Below are positions 26,231-35,923 of a stretch of 64,000 nt of DNA, piece after piece. Position numbers and translations under genes: made by a program. Below the pieces are notes generated by a model that was given only the letters and a program-made list of their open reading frames with translations, made no database searches and was not told the DNA's origin. Position 1 is the first letter of the stretch. Each line of letters begins with the position of its first letter. The DNA is from Clostridia bacterium (lineage in GTDB: Bacteria; Bacillota; Clostridia; Christensenellales; CAG-138), in the NCBI GenBank assembly GCA_017416425.1, contig JAFQCL010000006.1, positions 28,660-92,659 on the forward strand, read 5' to 3'.

Positions 26231-27717
26231 GATGATTCAAAAAGCTGCTTCTTTTTTTCAGCTATCCTTTCTATTTTGTTTATGTATACGAGTATCTCCT
26301 TGGGATTAGGTATGCGCTCAACGCGGCATTCCCTATCAAAGAGCGCCTTGGTCATGGAGCCCGCCCCATGAGACATTATCGAGGTCTGCTCCTCCATCAT
26401 ATCCACGTTGTATATACATTCATATCCGGGCTTAGAGTAACCTATATTTTCCAGATTACCCCGCATGTATTTTTGACGATACATATAGTAGGGACGCATA
26501 TTTAGCTTTCCTGTGTATACCCCGGCAAGCTCGGTCATATCGACTACGACCTCATCGGGCGGCATATCAACGCTGTACTCCAAAAGCTTTAGCTTTAAAG
26601 GCGATGAACGCTTTATCGCAAGCGTATGCACCGTGATGCTCTCGGGAGCAAGACCGATCAAGCGCTTTAGCGTATTTTCCATTGAAGAAACATCCTCGCC
26701 GGGAAGCCCCGCTATTACATCCATATTAATATTATCGAATCCAAGCTCCCTTGCAAGTGAAAAAGTCGTGTAAATTTGGTCTGCGCTGTGACTTCTGCCT
26801 ATAAGCTGAAGGGTAGTATCATTCATAGTCTGCGGATTTATGGATATACGGGTCGCGTTATGCTTTTTAAGTATCATAAGCTTATCTTTATCTATCGTGT
26901 CGGGTCTTCCTGCTTCCACGGTAAGCTCGAGCCCAAAGCCGCCATAGGCAGTAAGAGCATGGCTTAATACCTCATCAAGCTCGGATGCCGTCAGCACCGT
27001 GGGCGTTCCTCCGCCTATATACATGGAGCGCACGCGGTGGCCTGTTTCAAAAAGTATGTTTGCGCCAAGGCTTATATCCAGCTTAAGGGCGTCTATGTAT
27101 GCGCGCATATCGGTTTTATCAGTGCGCACTCCCGAGGGAAACGAACAATAAAGGCAGCGCGTCTTGCAATAAGGGATACCGATATATATGCCCACATCTC
27201 CTTTTTGGGGCTTTGGCATCTCATCCTGAACGGAAAGTATGAGCGAACAAAGCTCATATTTTTCTTTCGTAACATCAAAATCCTTAAGCATCATTCGCCC
27301 GGCTTCATCTTTACCGAGGGAAAGCTCAAGCTCCCTTAAAAGGCGGGTCGGGCGTATGCCGGTGAGCGAGCCCCAGGGGGCGTTCATGTCAAACACCTTC
27401 CGCATGAGCCTGAATGCCGCTATTTTAACGCAGCGCTTTTGATAACGCTTTATTTCTATAGGCGTTGAACCCTTAATTTCAGCCTTATGGGTATAGTTTC
27501 GCCAAAATACGCGCCCATCTTTGCGCATACTTATGCTTGCTCTGGAAAGCCAAACACCCTCCTTTTCAAGGAGAGTGAGCTTTACGGCGATATCGCCTTC
27601 GGCAAAGGGGGGAGAATAGCGCCGCATGACCTCTATGGTCTGCGGGGGGGACGCCTGACGCAGCTCTTCCATTATATCGTTTTCATATTCGGGACAATTT
27701 GTATAAAGCTTAATCAT
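26215..27717 (-). CDS. hemZ: HemZ-like radical SAM protein (coproporphyrinogen III oxidase family)
   Basis: 500 residues. An N-terminal domain of ~160 residues special to HemZ is followed by a radical SAM barrel with Y-C-K-T-R-C-L-Y-C (CxxxCxxC, ~183-190). Further family features are SMYIGGGTPTVLTASELDEVL, TVEAGRPDTID, ISINPQTMND and NMDVIAGLPGE. HemZ/HemN enzymes oxidise coproporphyrinogen anaerobically, but many HemZ-type proteins in non-haem-making Clostridia have no proven role. No haem genes are nearby, so function is open. Start overlaps the preceding metallo-hydrolase by 8 nt. Confidence 0.88.
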   Translation of the reverse strand: MIKLYTNCPEYENDIMEELRQASPPQTIEVMRRYSPPFAEGDIAVKLTLLEKEGVWLSRASISMRKDGRVFWRNYTHKAEIKGSTPIEIKRYQKRCVKIAAFRLMRKVFDMNAPWGSLTGIRPTRLLRELELSLGKDEAGRMMLKDFDVTKEKYELCSLILSVQDEMPKPQKGDVGIYIGIPYCKTRCLYCSFPSGVRTDKTDMRAYIDALKLDISLGANILFETGHRVRSMYIGGGTPTVLTASELDEVLSHALTAYGGFGLELTVEAGRPDTIDKDKLMILKKHNATRISINPQTMNDTTLQLIGRSHSADQIYTTFSLARELGFDNINMDVIAGLPGEDVSSMENTLKRLIGLAPESITVHTLAIKRSSPLKLKLLEYSVDMPPDEVVVDMTELAGVYTGKLNMRPYYMYRQKYMRGNLENIGYSKPGYECIYNVDMMEEQTSIMSHGAGSMTKALFDRECRVERIPNPKEILVYINKIERIAEKKKQLFESSWKNS

Positions 27718-28357
27718 AGCACCTCACACAAGGGTTATGCTTTCGCTCAAAATCAAGCGTAGTCTCACGCATGTGCCCGGGCAGCACCCTAAAATCGCCC
27801 TTTAGTGCAAAAAGCTTATAGAGTATGGATTCGCAAAGAATAGCTTCACTTCCGCCGGGAAGGTCGCTTCTTCCGATGCTGAGCCTGAATAGGGTATCGC
27901 CGGAAAAGATGGTATTTATCTCTGGAATGATATAGCATAAGCCTCCCGGAGTATGACCCGGGGTATGGATGATCTTAAATTCAATGCCTGCCGCACAAAA
28001 AGAGGTATCGCCGGTAAGAACGATATCGGCGGCGCATGGGCGAACCTTTGCCCCCACTATATTTGCCTGGCTTTTTTCATCATCAAGGAGCATTTTTGCG
28101 TCATTTTCATGTATGACTACCTTTGCAGAAAATTCCTCCTTAAGCTGCGCCACGCCGAGTATGTGGTCAAAATGACCGTGAGTTAAAAGTATGTGGGTAA
28201 GAAAAAGCCCTTTTTCGCGTATAGCAGAGCCAACGGTCTTAGCGTTGGCGGGGTCTATAACTACACATTCGGTAAGACCTTCCCTGTGGATGATATAGGT
28301 GTTTACCGAAAGCGGACCGGTAAGCATTGAATTTACGATTATGCGGCCTGATTCCAT
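27710..28357 (-). CDS. MBL-fold metallo-hydrolase, glyoxalase II-like
   Basis: 215 residues. A compact metallo-beta-lactamase fold with the full zinc set: LLTHGHFDHILG (HxHxDH), HTPGHTPGGLCYII with its His, FSGDTLF with the bridging Asp, and LPGHMRETTLDFE near the end. It resembles YqgX/glyoxalase II-like hydrolases; substrate unknown. The start is adjacent to the dtd stop, with GAGG at 9 nt, and it overlaps hemZ. The same order (rel, dtd, MBL, hemZ) is common in Clostridia. Confidence 0.9.
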   Translation of the reverse strand: MESGRIIVNSMLTGPLSVNTYIIHREGLTECVVIDPANAKTVGSAIREKGLFLTHILLTHGHFDHILGVAQLKEEFSAKVVIHENDAKMLLDDEKSQANIVGAKVRPCAADIVLTGDTSFCAAGIEFKIIHTPGHTPGGLCYIIPEINTIFSGDTLFRLSIGRSDLPGGSEAILCESILYKLFALKGDFRVLPGHMRETTLDFERKHNPCVRCYD

Positions 28358-28804
28358 TTAAAATAACCTCTTGCTGTCAAGTAGAATAGTGACGGGTCCA
28401 TCGTTTGTAAGATCGACCTGCATGTCCGCGCCAAATACGCCTGTTTTTACGGTTATGGCCATGCCAAGGCGCTTTATGATCTCCTCATATAGCGGTATGG
28501 CCGTTTCAGGGCGGGCAGCTTTTATAAAGCTGGGTCTTCGTCCCTTTCTTGCATCGCCATGCAGCGTGAACTGCGAAACAAGCAAAATTTCACCGTCTAT
28601 ATCCGATACGGAGCGGTTCATCTTGCCCTCAACATCCTCAAATATGCGAAGATTTAATAGCTTTTCGACCATATAGGATACATCCTGCTCCGTGTCACTG
28701 TCCTCCACGCTCAAAAGCACCATAAGCCCCTTTTCTATGGAGCATATTCGATCGCCCTCTATGGTGACGCCCGCGTTTTTTACCCTCTGCACGACAGCTC
28801 TCAT
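28358..28804 (-). CDS. dtd: D-aminoacyl-tRNA deacylase
   Basis: 148 residues, the standard length. Removes D-amino acids (and Gly from tRNA-Ala) from mischarged tRNA. Motifs: MRAVVQRVKNAGVTIEG, the active-site SQFTLHGDARKGRRPSF, and FGADMQVDLTNDGPVTILLD with the Gly-cis-Pro motif region. GGAGG lies 10 nt before the ATG. Directly after rel in the gene run. Confidence 0.95.
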   Translation of the reverse strand: MRAVVQRVKNAGVTIEGDRICSIEKGLMVLLSVEDSDTEQDVSYMVEKLLNLRIFEDVEGKMNRSVSDIDGEILLVSQFTLHGDARKGRRPSFIKAARPETAIPLYEEIIKRLGMAITVKTGVFGADMQVDLTNDGPVTILLDSKRLF

Positions 28805-28835
28805 CTATTACTTGCCTCCAAACACCTGTTTTTCT

Positions 28836-31013
28836 TTATGTGCCCCTATACACTTCGTATACGCCCGGTATGTTAAGGAGCGATTTTTTTATATAGTCGA
28901 TGCTGGTCGAAGCGGCAACGGTAAATGTCATGGTGGCGTGCATATTTTGCTTCTTGTCATCAAGTGAGGAATTGAGCTCAGTCAGATCAACATTTTGCGA
29001 TGCGAATAAGGAGGCTATCTCCATAAGCAGCCCTTCTCGATTTTTGGCGATTATGCGCATGGTTGAGGGGAATCGCATGGTTGACGGGTTCTCCGCCCAC
29101 TCAACGGGTATGATTCGCTCCGGTTCGCTCAAAAGATGGGGAGCGTTTTTACAGTCGAGCCTGTGTACGGAAACGCCTCTGCCTCTTGTGACATAGCCCA
29201 GGATACCATCGCCCGGAAGCGGCTTACAGCATTGTGCGAGGCGTATGGTCATATTAGAGCTTCCAAGCACCTTTACGCCATGGTCAATGGTATATTCGGC
29301 GCGCTCGTGCGAGCCGTCTATGGTATTTAGCTTATGCTCAAGCTCACGCTGCCTGCGCTCATGCCTTATCTGCTCAAGCGCCTTTTGCAGAACCTGAGAA
29401 GTGGTTATCCCGCCATAACCCACGGCTGCCGCAACATCGTCCATGGTCTGCATGTTAAAGCGCCTCAGCACATCCGCTATATAATCGTGAGTCAACAGCT
29501 CGTTTAGCGTGCATCCGTTGCGCTTGGCGGCTGCATCCAAAAGCTCGTTTCCGCGTACTATATTTTCATCGCGATTTTCACGCTTAAACCAGGTTTTAAT
29601 CTTGCCCTTGGCCTGCTGCGTCTTTACAAATTTAAGCCAGTCGCGGCTCGGAGCAGCCGAAGGAGAGGTGATTATTTCGACTACATCGTTGTTTTTAAGC
29701 TTATAGTCAAGCCTTACTATGGAGCCGTTTACCTTTGCCTGCTTTGCGTGATTGCCTACATTTGTATGTATGCGGTATGCAAAATCTATGGGTGTAGAGC
29801 CTGTGAGCAGGTCTATTATTTCGCCCTGAGGCGTAAGCACAAATACAAATTCAGACAAAAAATCCCTGCGGACATTGTCAATAAATTCGCGGGTGGAGTC
29901 CGAAAAGCTTTCATATTCAAGCGCATTTTTAAGCCATGCGAGCGTCTCTTCCGGGTTTACAGGTTTTATAGCGGATTGGCTTTCCTTATACATCCAATGC
30001 GCCGCAATGCCGTACTCTGCCGCCTTGTGCATTTCCCAGGTGCGTATCTGTATCTCAAAGGGCAGTCCCGATTGCGAAAAAACGGTGGTATGTAAAGACT
30101 GATACTGGTTGGTCTTTGGCATCGCGATATAGTCCTTAAGACGGCCGGGGAAGGGACGCCATATACCGTGTATAAGTCCAAGCACCGTATAGCAGTCGGC
30201 CTTGGAATCGACTATCACCCTAAGCGCGATGAGATCATAAATGCGGTCTATAGTTACGTTTTGGCGCACGACCTTCTTATATATACTGTATAAGTGCTTT
30301 GGCCTTCCCGAAAGCTCCATCTTTATATTGTTTTCGGCAAGCGTTTTTGTTATGGCGGCTCTGGCTTCTTCCATAACCGACTTAAGCTGGAGCTTAATGG
30401 GCGCTATCTGAGCCTTAAGCTGGCTGCACTCATCAGGATGCAGATATTCAAACGCTATGTCCTCAAGCTCCGCCGTGATCATTCCCATTCCGAATCTGTG
30501 TGCAAGCGGTGCATATACATCAAGCGTTTCTTTAGCCTTGCGCTGCCTTTTTATTGGGTCGCAATATTCAAGCGTGCGCATGTTGTGAAGACGGTCTGCA
30601 AGCTTTATTATCACGATCCTGACATCCTTTGCTATGGCCATGAACATCTTTCTCAGATTTTCGGCCTGCCTGTCCTCACGCGTTATGGAATGGGAATTGC
30701 TGGACTGCGTGAGCTTTGTAACGCCGTTTACCATAACGGCTATATCGGATGAGAATTGCTCCTTTATAACATCAAAGGTAATGCCCTCGCAATCCTCAAT
30801 GGTGTCGTGGAGCAGACCCGCTATCACCGTTGAGCTGTCCATGCCCATATCAAAAAGATATTCTGCTACAGCTTCCGGATGCTGAGAATAGGGCTCGCCT
30901 GATTCCCTTTTTTGCTCAGCATGAGCCTTGCGCTCAAATTCTATGGCCTTTTTTATGAGCAAAAGTTCATTCCTGTTAAATCTTGCGCTAAAGCGCTCAA
31001 GCAGCTTCTCCAC
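28836..31013 (-). CDS. rel: Bifunctional (p)ppGpp synthetase/hydrolase, RSH family
   Basis: 725 residues, full length for Firmicutes Rel. Order: HD hydrolase (~25-180; HDTIEDCEG, KLADRLHNMRTL), synthetase (~220-350; YSIYKKVVRQN, YQSLHTTVF), TGS (~395-455; FVLTPQGEIIDLLTGSTPIDFAYRIH), a helical/zinc-finger-like region and ACT (~650-725; RIIAKNREGLLMEIASLFASQ). Both active sites look intact, so it should make and degrade the stringent-response alarmone. GTG start with AGGAGG 6 nt upstream. Next to apt, a purine-salvage gene, as is usual. Confidence 0.96.
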   Translation of the reverse strand: MEKLLERFSARFNRNELLLIKKAIEFERKAHAEQKRESGEPYSQHPEAVAEYLFDMGMDSSTVIAGLLHDTIEDCEGITFDVIKEQFSSDIAVMVNGVTKLTQSSNSHSITREDRQAENLRKMFMAIAKDVRIVIIKLADRLHNMRTLEYCDPIKRQRKAKETLDVYAPLAHRFGMGMITAELEDIAFEYLHPDECSQLKAQIAPIKLQLKSVMEEARAAITKTLAENNIKMELSGRPKHLYSIYKKVVRQNVTIDRIYDLIALRVIVDSKADCYTVLGLIHGIWRPFPGRLKDYIAMPKTNQYQSLHTTVFSQSGLPFEIQIRTWEMHKAAEYGIAAHWMYKESQSAIKPVNPEETLAWLKNALEYESFSDSTREFIDNVRRDFLSEFVFVLTPQGEIIDLLTGSTPIDFAYRIHTNVGNHAKQAKVNGSIVRLDYKLKNNDVVEIITSPSAAPSRDWLKFVKTQQAKGKIKTWFKRENRDENIVRGNELLDAAAKRNGCTLNELLTHDYIADVLRRFNMQTMDDVAAAVGYGGITTSQVLQKALEQIRHERRQRELEHKLNTIDGSHERAEYTIDHGVKVLGSSNMTIRLAQCCKPLPGDGILGYVTRGRGVSVHRLDCKNAPHLLSEPERIIPVEWAENPSTMRFPSTMRIIAKNREGLLMEIASLFASQNVDLTELNSSLDDKKQNMHATMTFTVAASTSIDYIKKSLLNIPGVYEVYRGT

Positions 31014-31065
31014 GTTACACCTCCTAACTTTTTAAATTCATCAATAAGTCCTGGTATTGTTTATT

Positions 31066-31578
31066 TTAAAATACTATCACCGAGTCAACATCATATTCAG
31101 AGAGAGCCTCACGGCCACCAAGGTCTGAAAGCTCCACCGCAAAGCGAATCGCAACTATATTTCCACCGGTACGCTCGACAAGCTTAACAGCAGCAAGCGC
31201 CGTTCCTCCTGTTGCCAAAAGATCATCGATTATAGCAACGCGCTGACCGGGCTTTATAGCGTCCGTATGCATTTCAAGCGTATCGCTTCCGTATTCAAGG
31301 CCGTAGTTTACGCTTATTGCCTCACAAGGGAGCTTACCCGGCTTTCTGGCGATCACAAGGCCGGCGTGAATCGCATACGCGACCGCAGCGCCCACTGTAA
31401 AGCCTCTGGCCTCAAGAGCGACAACAATGTCTATATCAAGTTCACGAAGACCTTCGGAAATGCGGTCTATAAGCTCCTCGTAGCCATCGGCATCGTTAAG
31501 CAATGTGGTTATATCGCGAAAAAGTACACCTTTTTGCGGGAAATCGGGTATGTTTCTGATGCGGTCTTTAAGTTCCAT
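31066..31578 (-). CDS. apt: Adenine phosphoribosyltransferase
   Basis: 170 residues. Salvages adenine to AMP with PRPP. It begins MELKDRIRNIPDFPQKGVLF and has DIVVALEARGFTVGAAVAYA and ARKPGKLPCEAISVNYGLEY. The PRPP-binding loop is VAIIDDLLATGGTALAA. Start with AAGGAGG 5 nt upstream; 14 nt after recJ, 52 nt before rel. Confidence 0.97.
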   Translation of the reverse strand: MELKDRIRNIPDFPQKGVLFRDITTLLNDADGYEELIDRISEGLRELDIDIVVALEARGFTVGAAVAYAIHAGLVIARKPGKLPCEAISVNYGLEYGSDTLEMHTDAIKPGQRVAIIDDLLATGGTALAAVKLVERTGGNIVAIRFAVELSDLGGREALSEYDVDSVIVF

Positions 31579-31592
31579 GGTTCCTCCTTAAA

Positions 31593-34058
31593 TTACATCT
31601 CATCCATAAGAGTGGTAATGAAATGCAGATATTGTTTATAAAATAAAGGTATGCTCTCCGCCGAAAGGTATAGCGGACTTTCGCTAAGATCACGCTTTTT
31701 GGGATCTATAACAAGCGTAAGCTCGGAGCCGTTGCCTTGAATTACAAAGCCAAGCTCGATGAATATATCTATTGCGAGCGCACACTCCCAAGCTGCCATT
31801 TTTGTCTGATCCATCATAGCGTCCATTATATCCGCTCTATGCTTCTTGGGGCGCTGAGCGGCCGCTTTTAGGGCTATATAGTGCTTACTCATATAATCCC
31901 TACTGCATTTAAAATCAATAGCAAAGGACGCTTTTGGAATTCCCACAAACAGCGAAGCATCGGGAGCAAGCTGCTGTATTTTGTTTAAAAGCCCCAGCGA
32001 AGGAGCAGCATCGTAAACCAGCAAGTTACGATAGGCTCGGATATCAAGTTCATCAAGCACCGGAGCCAGCACTATAGAATTATAAGCAATAGGCAGGCGT
32101 TTTTGGCTCATAAGGCGTATATCCACCCTGTCATAAAGATCGGCATCATGAATATCCTGAAGAAGCCTTATAGCCCCTTGTGCTGAAAAACAGAGTATTA
32201 TCGAGCCGGTGATATCGCTTTTTAAAAAATCATAAACGCATTCGCTTGCGTCCACCACAGTAAGATCGACATGAGGGCTATGGCTATTATACCGCATGTT
32301 GCGATAAAATGCACCACCAAACCTATTTTGATACGCATTGATATAGGAGCCTATATTTCTTATCTTACCCGATGAAATGGCCTTTGCGCGAAGATGAAGC
32401 GTACTGTTTCCTCGCCATGTATTTATGGTAGGCGTGCATACCAGCGAACATGTATCCATAGAATTTATGTATTCAAGCTCGTGACCCATACAGTAAAACA
32501 CCGTCTCGACCTCAGCTTTATTCTGCATGAGCATAAACTTAAGGTGATAGCCGCCTTCGCCGATACGCCTTAAATTCCGCGCCTTGGCATTTTTTATACA
32601 GAATGTGGGCATGGGATTGCACTCGCCAAAGGGTGCGAGTTTTTCTATCTCATCCACAAGCTCCATCGAGAGCTCGCTAAGATTTGTGTCAAGCTCATAA
32701 AACTGCTTTGGAATAAACAGCTCATCTTTAAAATTGGCGCGTACATAGGAGTTCACCGATGCTTTAAAGGCTTCAAAGTTTTCAAAGGACAGCGTTGCTC
32801 CGGCAGCTCTCATATGGCCGCCATAGCGCGTCAGCATATCTCGATGCTCGTGCAGTATGCTGAATATATCTACACCGTCTATGGAGCGAGCTGAACCCGT
32901 AAGCGTGCCATCCTGGAGCGAAAAAATTATGGTGGGACGATAATAGCGATCACATATGCGGGAAGCCGCGATGCCGATAACTCCGGGGTTCCACTCCTTA
33001 GAATAAAGCATTATAACACGCTCATCGGTGAGGTCGGAGCTTTCGATCATCTTTATCGCAGAGTCGTATATGCGCTGTTCCTCCTCCCTGCGCAGCATGT
33101 TGAGGGCGGTGAGCTCCTTTGATATGGTCTCCGCTTCGTCCATGTCATTTGTAAGAAAAAGCGATACGCCCGGCATTGCATCCTTCATGCGCCCGGCGGC
33201 ATTGATCCTTGGTATCACGCCAAAGCTTAAGTCTCGGGCATCGCAGCAGATAACGCCGTTTTCAGTCCTGGTCGTCTCCCGCACTATAGCAGTAATCCCC
33301 GGGAAGCACTCCCCTTTGTTGATAGCTTCTATGGCAAGGCTTGCAAGCACCCTGTTTTCGCTTATAAGGGGCACTATATCGGCTATGGTGGCAAGCCCGG
33401 CGAGCGGTATGTACTTTTGCATGGTCTCAAAGTCGCTTAACGCGTGGACAAGCTTTAAAGCTACGCCCGCTCCGCAGAGTATGCTTTCGGGATATGTATT
33501 ATCGGGTCTTGTATGGCATATCACAGCGCAGCAATCGGGAAGCTCGCCCTGAAAGCGATGGTGATCCGTCACTATAACGTCCATACCAAGGGAACTTGCA
33601 AATCTCACCTCGCTTGCGGCGGTGATGCCGTTGTCAACGGTTATGATAAGCCCCACATTGTGCTCGTGAAGGAGCTGAACGGCTTCCTTGCTCATACCGT
33701 AGCCATGCTCATGCCTTGAAGGTATGTGATAGCTTATTTTAGCGCCGCATTCCTTCAGGTAGCGAACAAGTATGGCTGTCGCGCATATGCCATCGCAGTC
33801 GTAATCGCCGAATACGCATATAAGCTCCGATCCTGAGATTGCCTTTTTGATCCTTGATACGGCCTTGTCCATATCGACAAACAGCATGGGATCCATGAGC
33901 ATATCGATGCTTGGGTTTAAAAACTCACGGACACTTCTTTCGTCCTTGGCGCCCCTTGCGTAAAGGAGCTTTAAAAGGTATGTTGAAACGCCCTCCACAT
34001 TTGGGAGGTCTTTAACGTCGATATCTATGTATCTTGGGTCGCGTTCCAGTAATTTCAT
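31593..34058 (-). CDS. recJ: Single-stranded-DNA-specific exonuclease RecJ
   Basis: 821 residues, longer than the ~570-residue core because of a C-terminal extension typical of Firmicutes RecJ. DHH phosphoesterase motifs: VFGDYDCDGICATAILVRYL, ITVDNGI, VTDHHRFQGELPDC, and INAAGRMKDA. The DHHA1 motif is GGHMRAAGATLSFENF. An OB-type domain follows. It degrades ssDNA 5'-3' in recombination and repair. The ATG overlaps the scfB stop (ATGA). Confidence 0.95.
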   Translation of the reverse strand: MKLLERDPRYIDIDVKDLPNVEGVSTYLLKLLYARGAKDERSVREFLNPSIDMLMDPMLFVDMDKAVSRIKKAISGSELICVFGDYDCDGICATAILVRYLKECGAKISYHIPSRHEHGYGMSKEAVQLLHEHNVGLIITVDNGITAASEVRFASSLGMDVIVTDHHRFQGELPDCCAVICHTRPDNTYPESILCGAGVALKLVHALSDFETMQKYIPLAGLATIADIVPLISENRVLASLAIEAINKGECFPGITAIVRETTRTENGVICCDARDLSFGVIPRINAAGRMKDAMPGVSLFLTNDMDEAETISKELTALNMLRREEEQRIYDSAIKMIESSDLTDERVIMLYSKEWNPGVIGIAASRICDRYYRPTIIFSLQDGTLTGSARSIDGVDIFSILHEHRDMLTRYGGHMRAAGATLSFENFEAFKASVNSYVRANFKDELFIPKQFYELDTNLSELSMELVDEIEKLAPFGECNPMPTFCIKNAKARNLRRIGEGGYHLKFMLMQNKAEVETVFYCMGHELEYINSMDTCSLVCTPTINTWRGNSTLHLRAKAISSGKIRNIGSYINAYQNRFGGAFYRNMRYNSHSPHVDLTVVDASECVYDFLKSDITGSIILCFSAQGAIRLLQDIHDADLYDRVDIRLMSQKRLPIAYNSIVLAPVLDELDIRAYRNLLVYDAAPSLGLLNKIQQLAPDASLFVGIPKASFAIDFKCSRDYMSKHYIALKAAAQRPKKHRADIMDAMMDQTKMAAWECALAIDIFIELGFVIQGNGSELTLVIDPKKRDLSESPLYLSAESIPLFYKQYLHFITTLMDEM

Positions 34059-35407
34059 GTAATATCGTTTGATTCTTCAAGGCTCTTTTCAGCCGCGAAT
34101 ATACCGCAGGCTATTTCGGTGCGGCGCTTCAGCATGCTGCATGAACGGATATAAGGCTCATATATGGAGCCGTTGTATTTAAAGGCATTTGCAGCGCAGC
34201 CGCCTGAGCAGAAATACTTTGCCCAGCAGCTATTGCATAACTTTTTAGTGGTTACATTGCAGTTTAAAAATTCTTTCTGCAAAGAGGTATCAAATTCGCC
34301 GGTCAGAACATTTCCCATAATGAACTGTTTTTCGCCAACAAACTGATGACAGGGATAGATGTCGCCTTCGGGGGTTATCGCGGCATATTCAACGCCTGCG
34401 CCGCAGCCTGATATTCGTTTTTTAAGGCAGGGACCGCCCTCAAAGTCAACCATGAAGTGGAAAAAGTTGAACCAGCATCCATTTTTCCTGCTCTCAAGGA
34501 GATAATCGGCGAGGTTGTCGTATTCACTAAGCACAGCGGCTACATGTTCCTCAAGTATGGCATAGGGGCTTGTGTCGGGAAGCACAACGGGCTCCATCGA
34601 TATTTGATCAAAGCCAAGGTCTCGTAGAGCCTTAACATCGTTTGTGAAATCCAGATTATTTGCCGTAAACGTGCCGCGAACGTAGTATTCGCCGCCCTTC
34701 CGCCCTTCTATGAGCTTTTTGGCCTTATGTACGATAAGATCATAGGAGCCCTTCCCATTTACTGTGGGACGAAGCGCATCGTGTATCTCGCGTCTTCCGT
34801 CAAGGCTTATGACCACGTTGTATATCTCGCGGTTTATAAACTCCATCATCTCATCATCCATGGCCACCATGTTGGTGGTCAGGGTGAAGGCTATCTCCTT
34901 GTTATATTTTTTTTCAAGCTCGCGTCCATAGGCTGTGAGCGCCTTTACGACCGGGAAGTTCATAAGCGGTTCACCGCCAAAGAAGTCCACCTCAAGGTGG
35001 CGGCGATTTCCCGAATGCTCCATTAAAAATTCAAGCGCCTTCCTGCCGACCTCCTCGGACATAAGACTGCGGCTGCCGTGAAATTCGCCGGTGTCCGCAA
35101 AGCAATATTTACAGCGAAGATTGCAGTCGTGCGCGATATGAAGGCATAAGGATTTGATAACGCCCTTGCCGAATTCACCGGAATTTACGGATACGCCCTT
35201 TGAATCAAACGCGCCGGCGTTTTTCAGTTCGGAAAGCTCAAAAAGCACCTCGTCAATATCTGAAGCGCTGTAAGGTAGCGTATGAGGATCCTTTGAAGTT
35301 TCTATCGCGCGCACTATGTCGTATGTCATCTCATCCACGCTGTGAAGCGCACCGCTTTCCACATCCAGCACGAGATGAAACCCTTTAAATTTAAAAGCGT
35401 GTACCAT
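34055..35407 (-). CDS. scfB: SCIFF peptide maturase, radical SAM/SPASM thioether synthase
   Basis: About 450 residues. A RRE-like N-terminal part (HAFKFKGFHLVLDVESGALHSVD) is followed by the radical SAM site CNLRCKYCFADTGEFHG. The C-terminal SPASM region has CGAGVEYAAITPEGDIYPCHQF and CNSCWAKYFCSGGCAANAF for auxiliary clusters. Members install Cys-Thr thioether crosslinks in the SCIFF peptide, a nearly universal ribosomal peptide of Clostridia whose final role is unknown. It sits right after scfA. The frame is open to 35452, but relatives start near MVHAFKFKG, which was chosen; the ribosome site is poor either way. Confidence 0.93.
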   Translation of the reverse strand: MVHAFKFKGFHLVLDVESGALHSVDEMTYDIVRAIETSKDPHTLPYSASDIDEVLFELSELKNAGAFDSKGVSVNSGEFGKGVIKSLCLHIAHDCNLRCKYCFADTGEFHGSRSLMSEEVGRKALEFLMEHSGNRRHLEVDFFGGEPLMNFPVVKALTAYGRELEKKYNKEIAFTLTTNMVAMDDEMMEFINREIYNVVISLDGRREIHDALRPTVNGKGSYDLIVHKAKKLIEGRKGGEYYVRGTFTANNLDFTNDVKALRDLGFDQISMEPVVLPDTSPYAILEEHVAAVLSEYDNLADYLLESRKNGCWFNFFHFMVDFEGGPCLKKRISGCGAGVEYAAITPEGDIYPCHQFVGEKQFIMGNVLTGEFDTSLQKEFLNCNVTTKKLCNSCWAKYFCSGGCAANAFKYNGSIYEPYIRSCSMLKRRTEIACGIFAAEKSLEESNDIT

Positions 35408-35476
35408 TATTAAAATAGTAGGGCTTTCGATAAACGATCGCCCTTTTATCAATATTATATTAAGGTCGTTTTAAGC

Positions 35477-35620
35477 TTACTTCTGCTCTTTGCGGCACTT
35501 TTGGTTTGCAATGGTGCAGGAAGTTTTGCACGCAGACTGGCAGGATGCCTGGCATTCGCCGCAGCCGGTTCCGTTTCCCTTCTTGATGCAGGGATTATTA
35601 ATAGTTTTAATATGTGTCAT
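35477..35620 (-). CDS. scfA: Six-cysteine peptide SCIFF precursor
   Basis: 47 residues, starting MTHIKTINNPCIKKGNG and carrying the SCIFF core CGECQASCQSACKTSC. Cysteines stand at 11, 20, 23, 27, 31, 35 and 42, so seven rather than the usual six; C11 is the likely extra. By position, C31 and T36 (CKTSCT) match the Cys/Thr pair reported to be crosslinked in CteA of Clostridium thermocellum. GGAGG lies 9 nt before the ATG, and a longer upstream reading is not supported. The maturase gene follows on the same strand. The ~300 nt between this gene and divergent nrdR holds promoters but no other frame. Confidence 0.95.
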   Translation of the reverse strand: MTHIKTINNPCIKKGNGTGCGECQASCQSACKTSCTIANQKCRKEQK

Positions 35621-35887
35621 GGGTTTTGTCCTCCAAAAATAGTTCTTAACTTTCATTATACAGCAAACAAAATGCAGTGGCAATACCCGCCGTGAATAAA
35701 CTTTTACAAATTTATATCAGCATGATACATGATGTATATTTAATTTAAATAGAGAGGGGATAACTTTAAAAATACCGAATGATATGCGGGGCAAGAGGAA
35801 CCGGTTCCAATAAAATTTAAAAATTCGGCATTTAAAAAGCGCGCCCAAAATCGCCAAATAGTGATAGCAAAGAGCAAAAGCTTGTGG

Positions 35888-35893
35888 TATAAT
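35888..35893 (+). promoter_or_regulatory. Probable -10 element for nrdR
   Basis: A perfect TATAAT stands 31 nt before the nrdR start codon. The expected -35 position (TAGCAA) is poor, so the full promoter is not assured. Confidence 0.4.
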
Positions 35894-35923
35894 AAATTAA
35901 TACGTCATAGGGGGTATAAGCGC

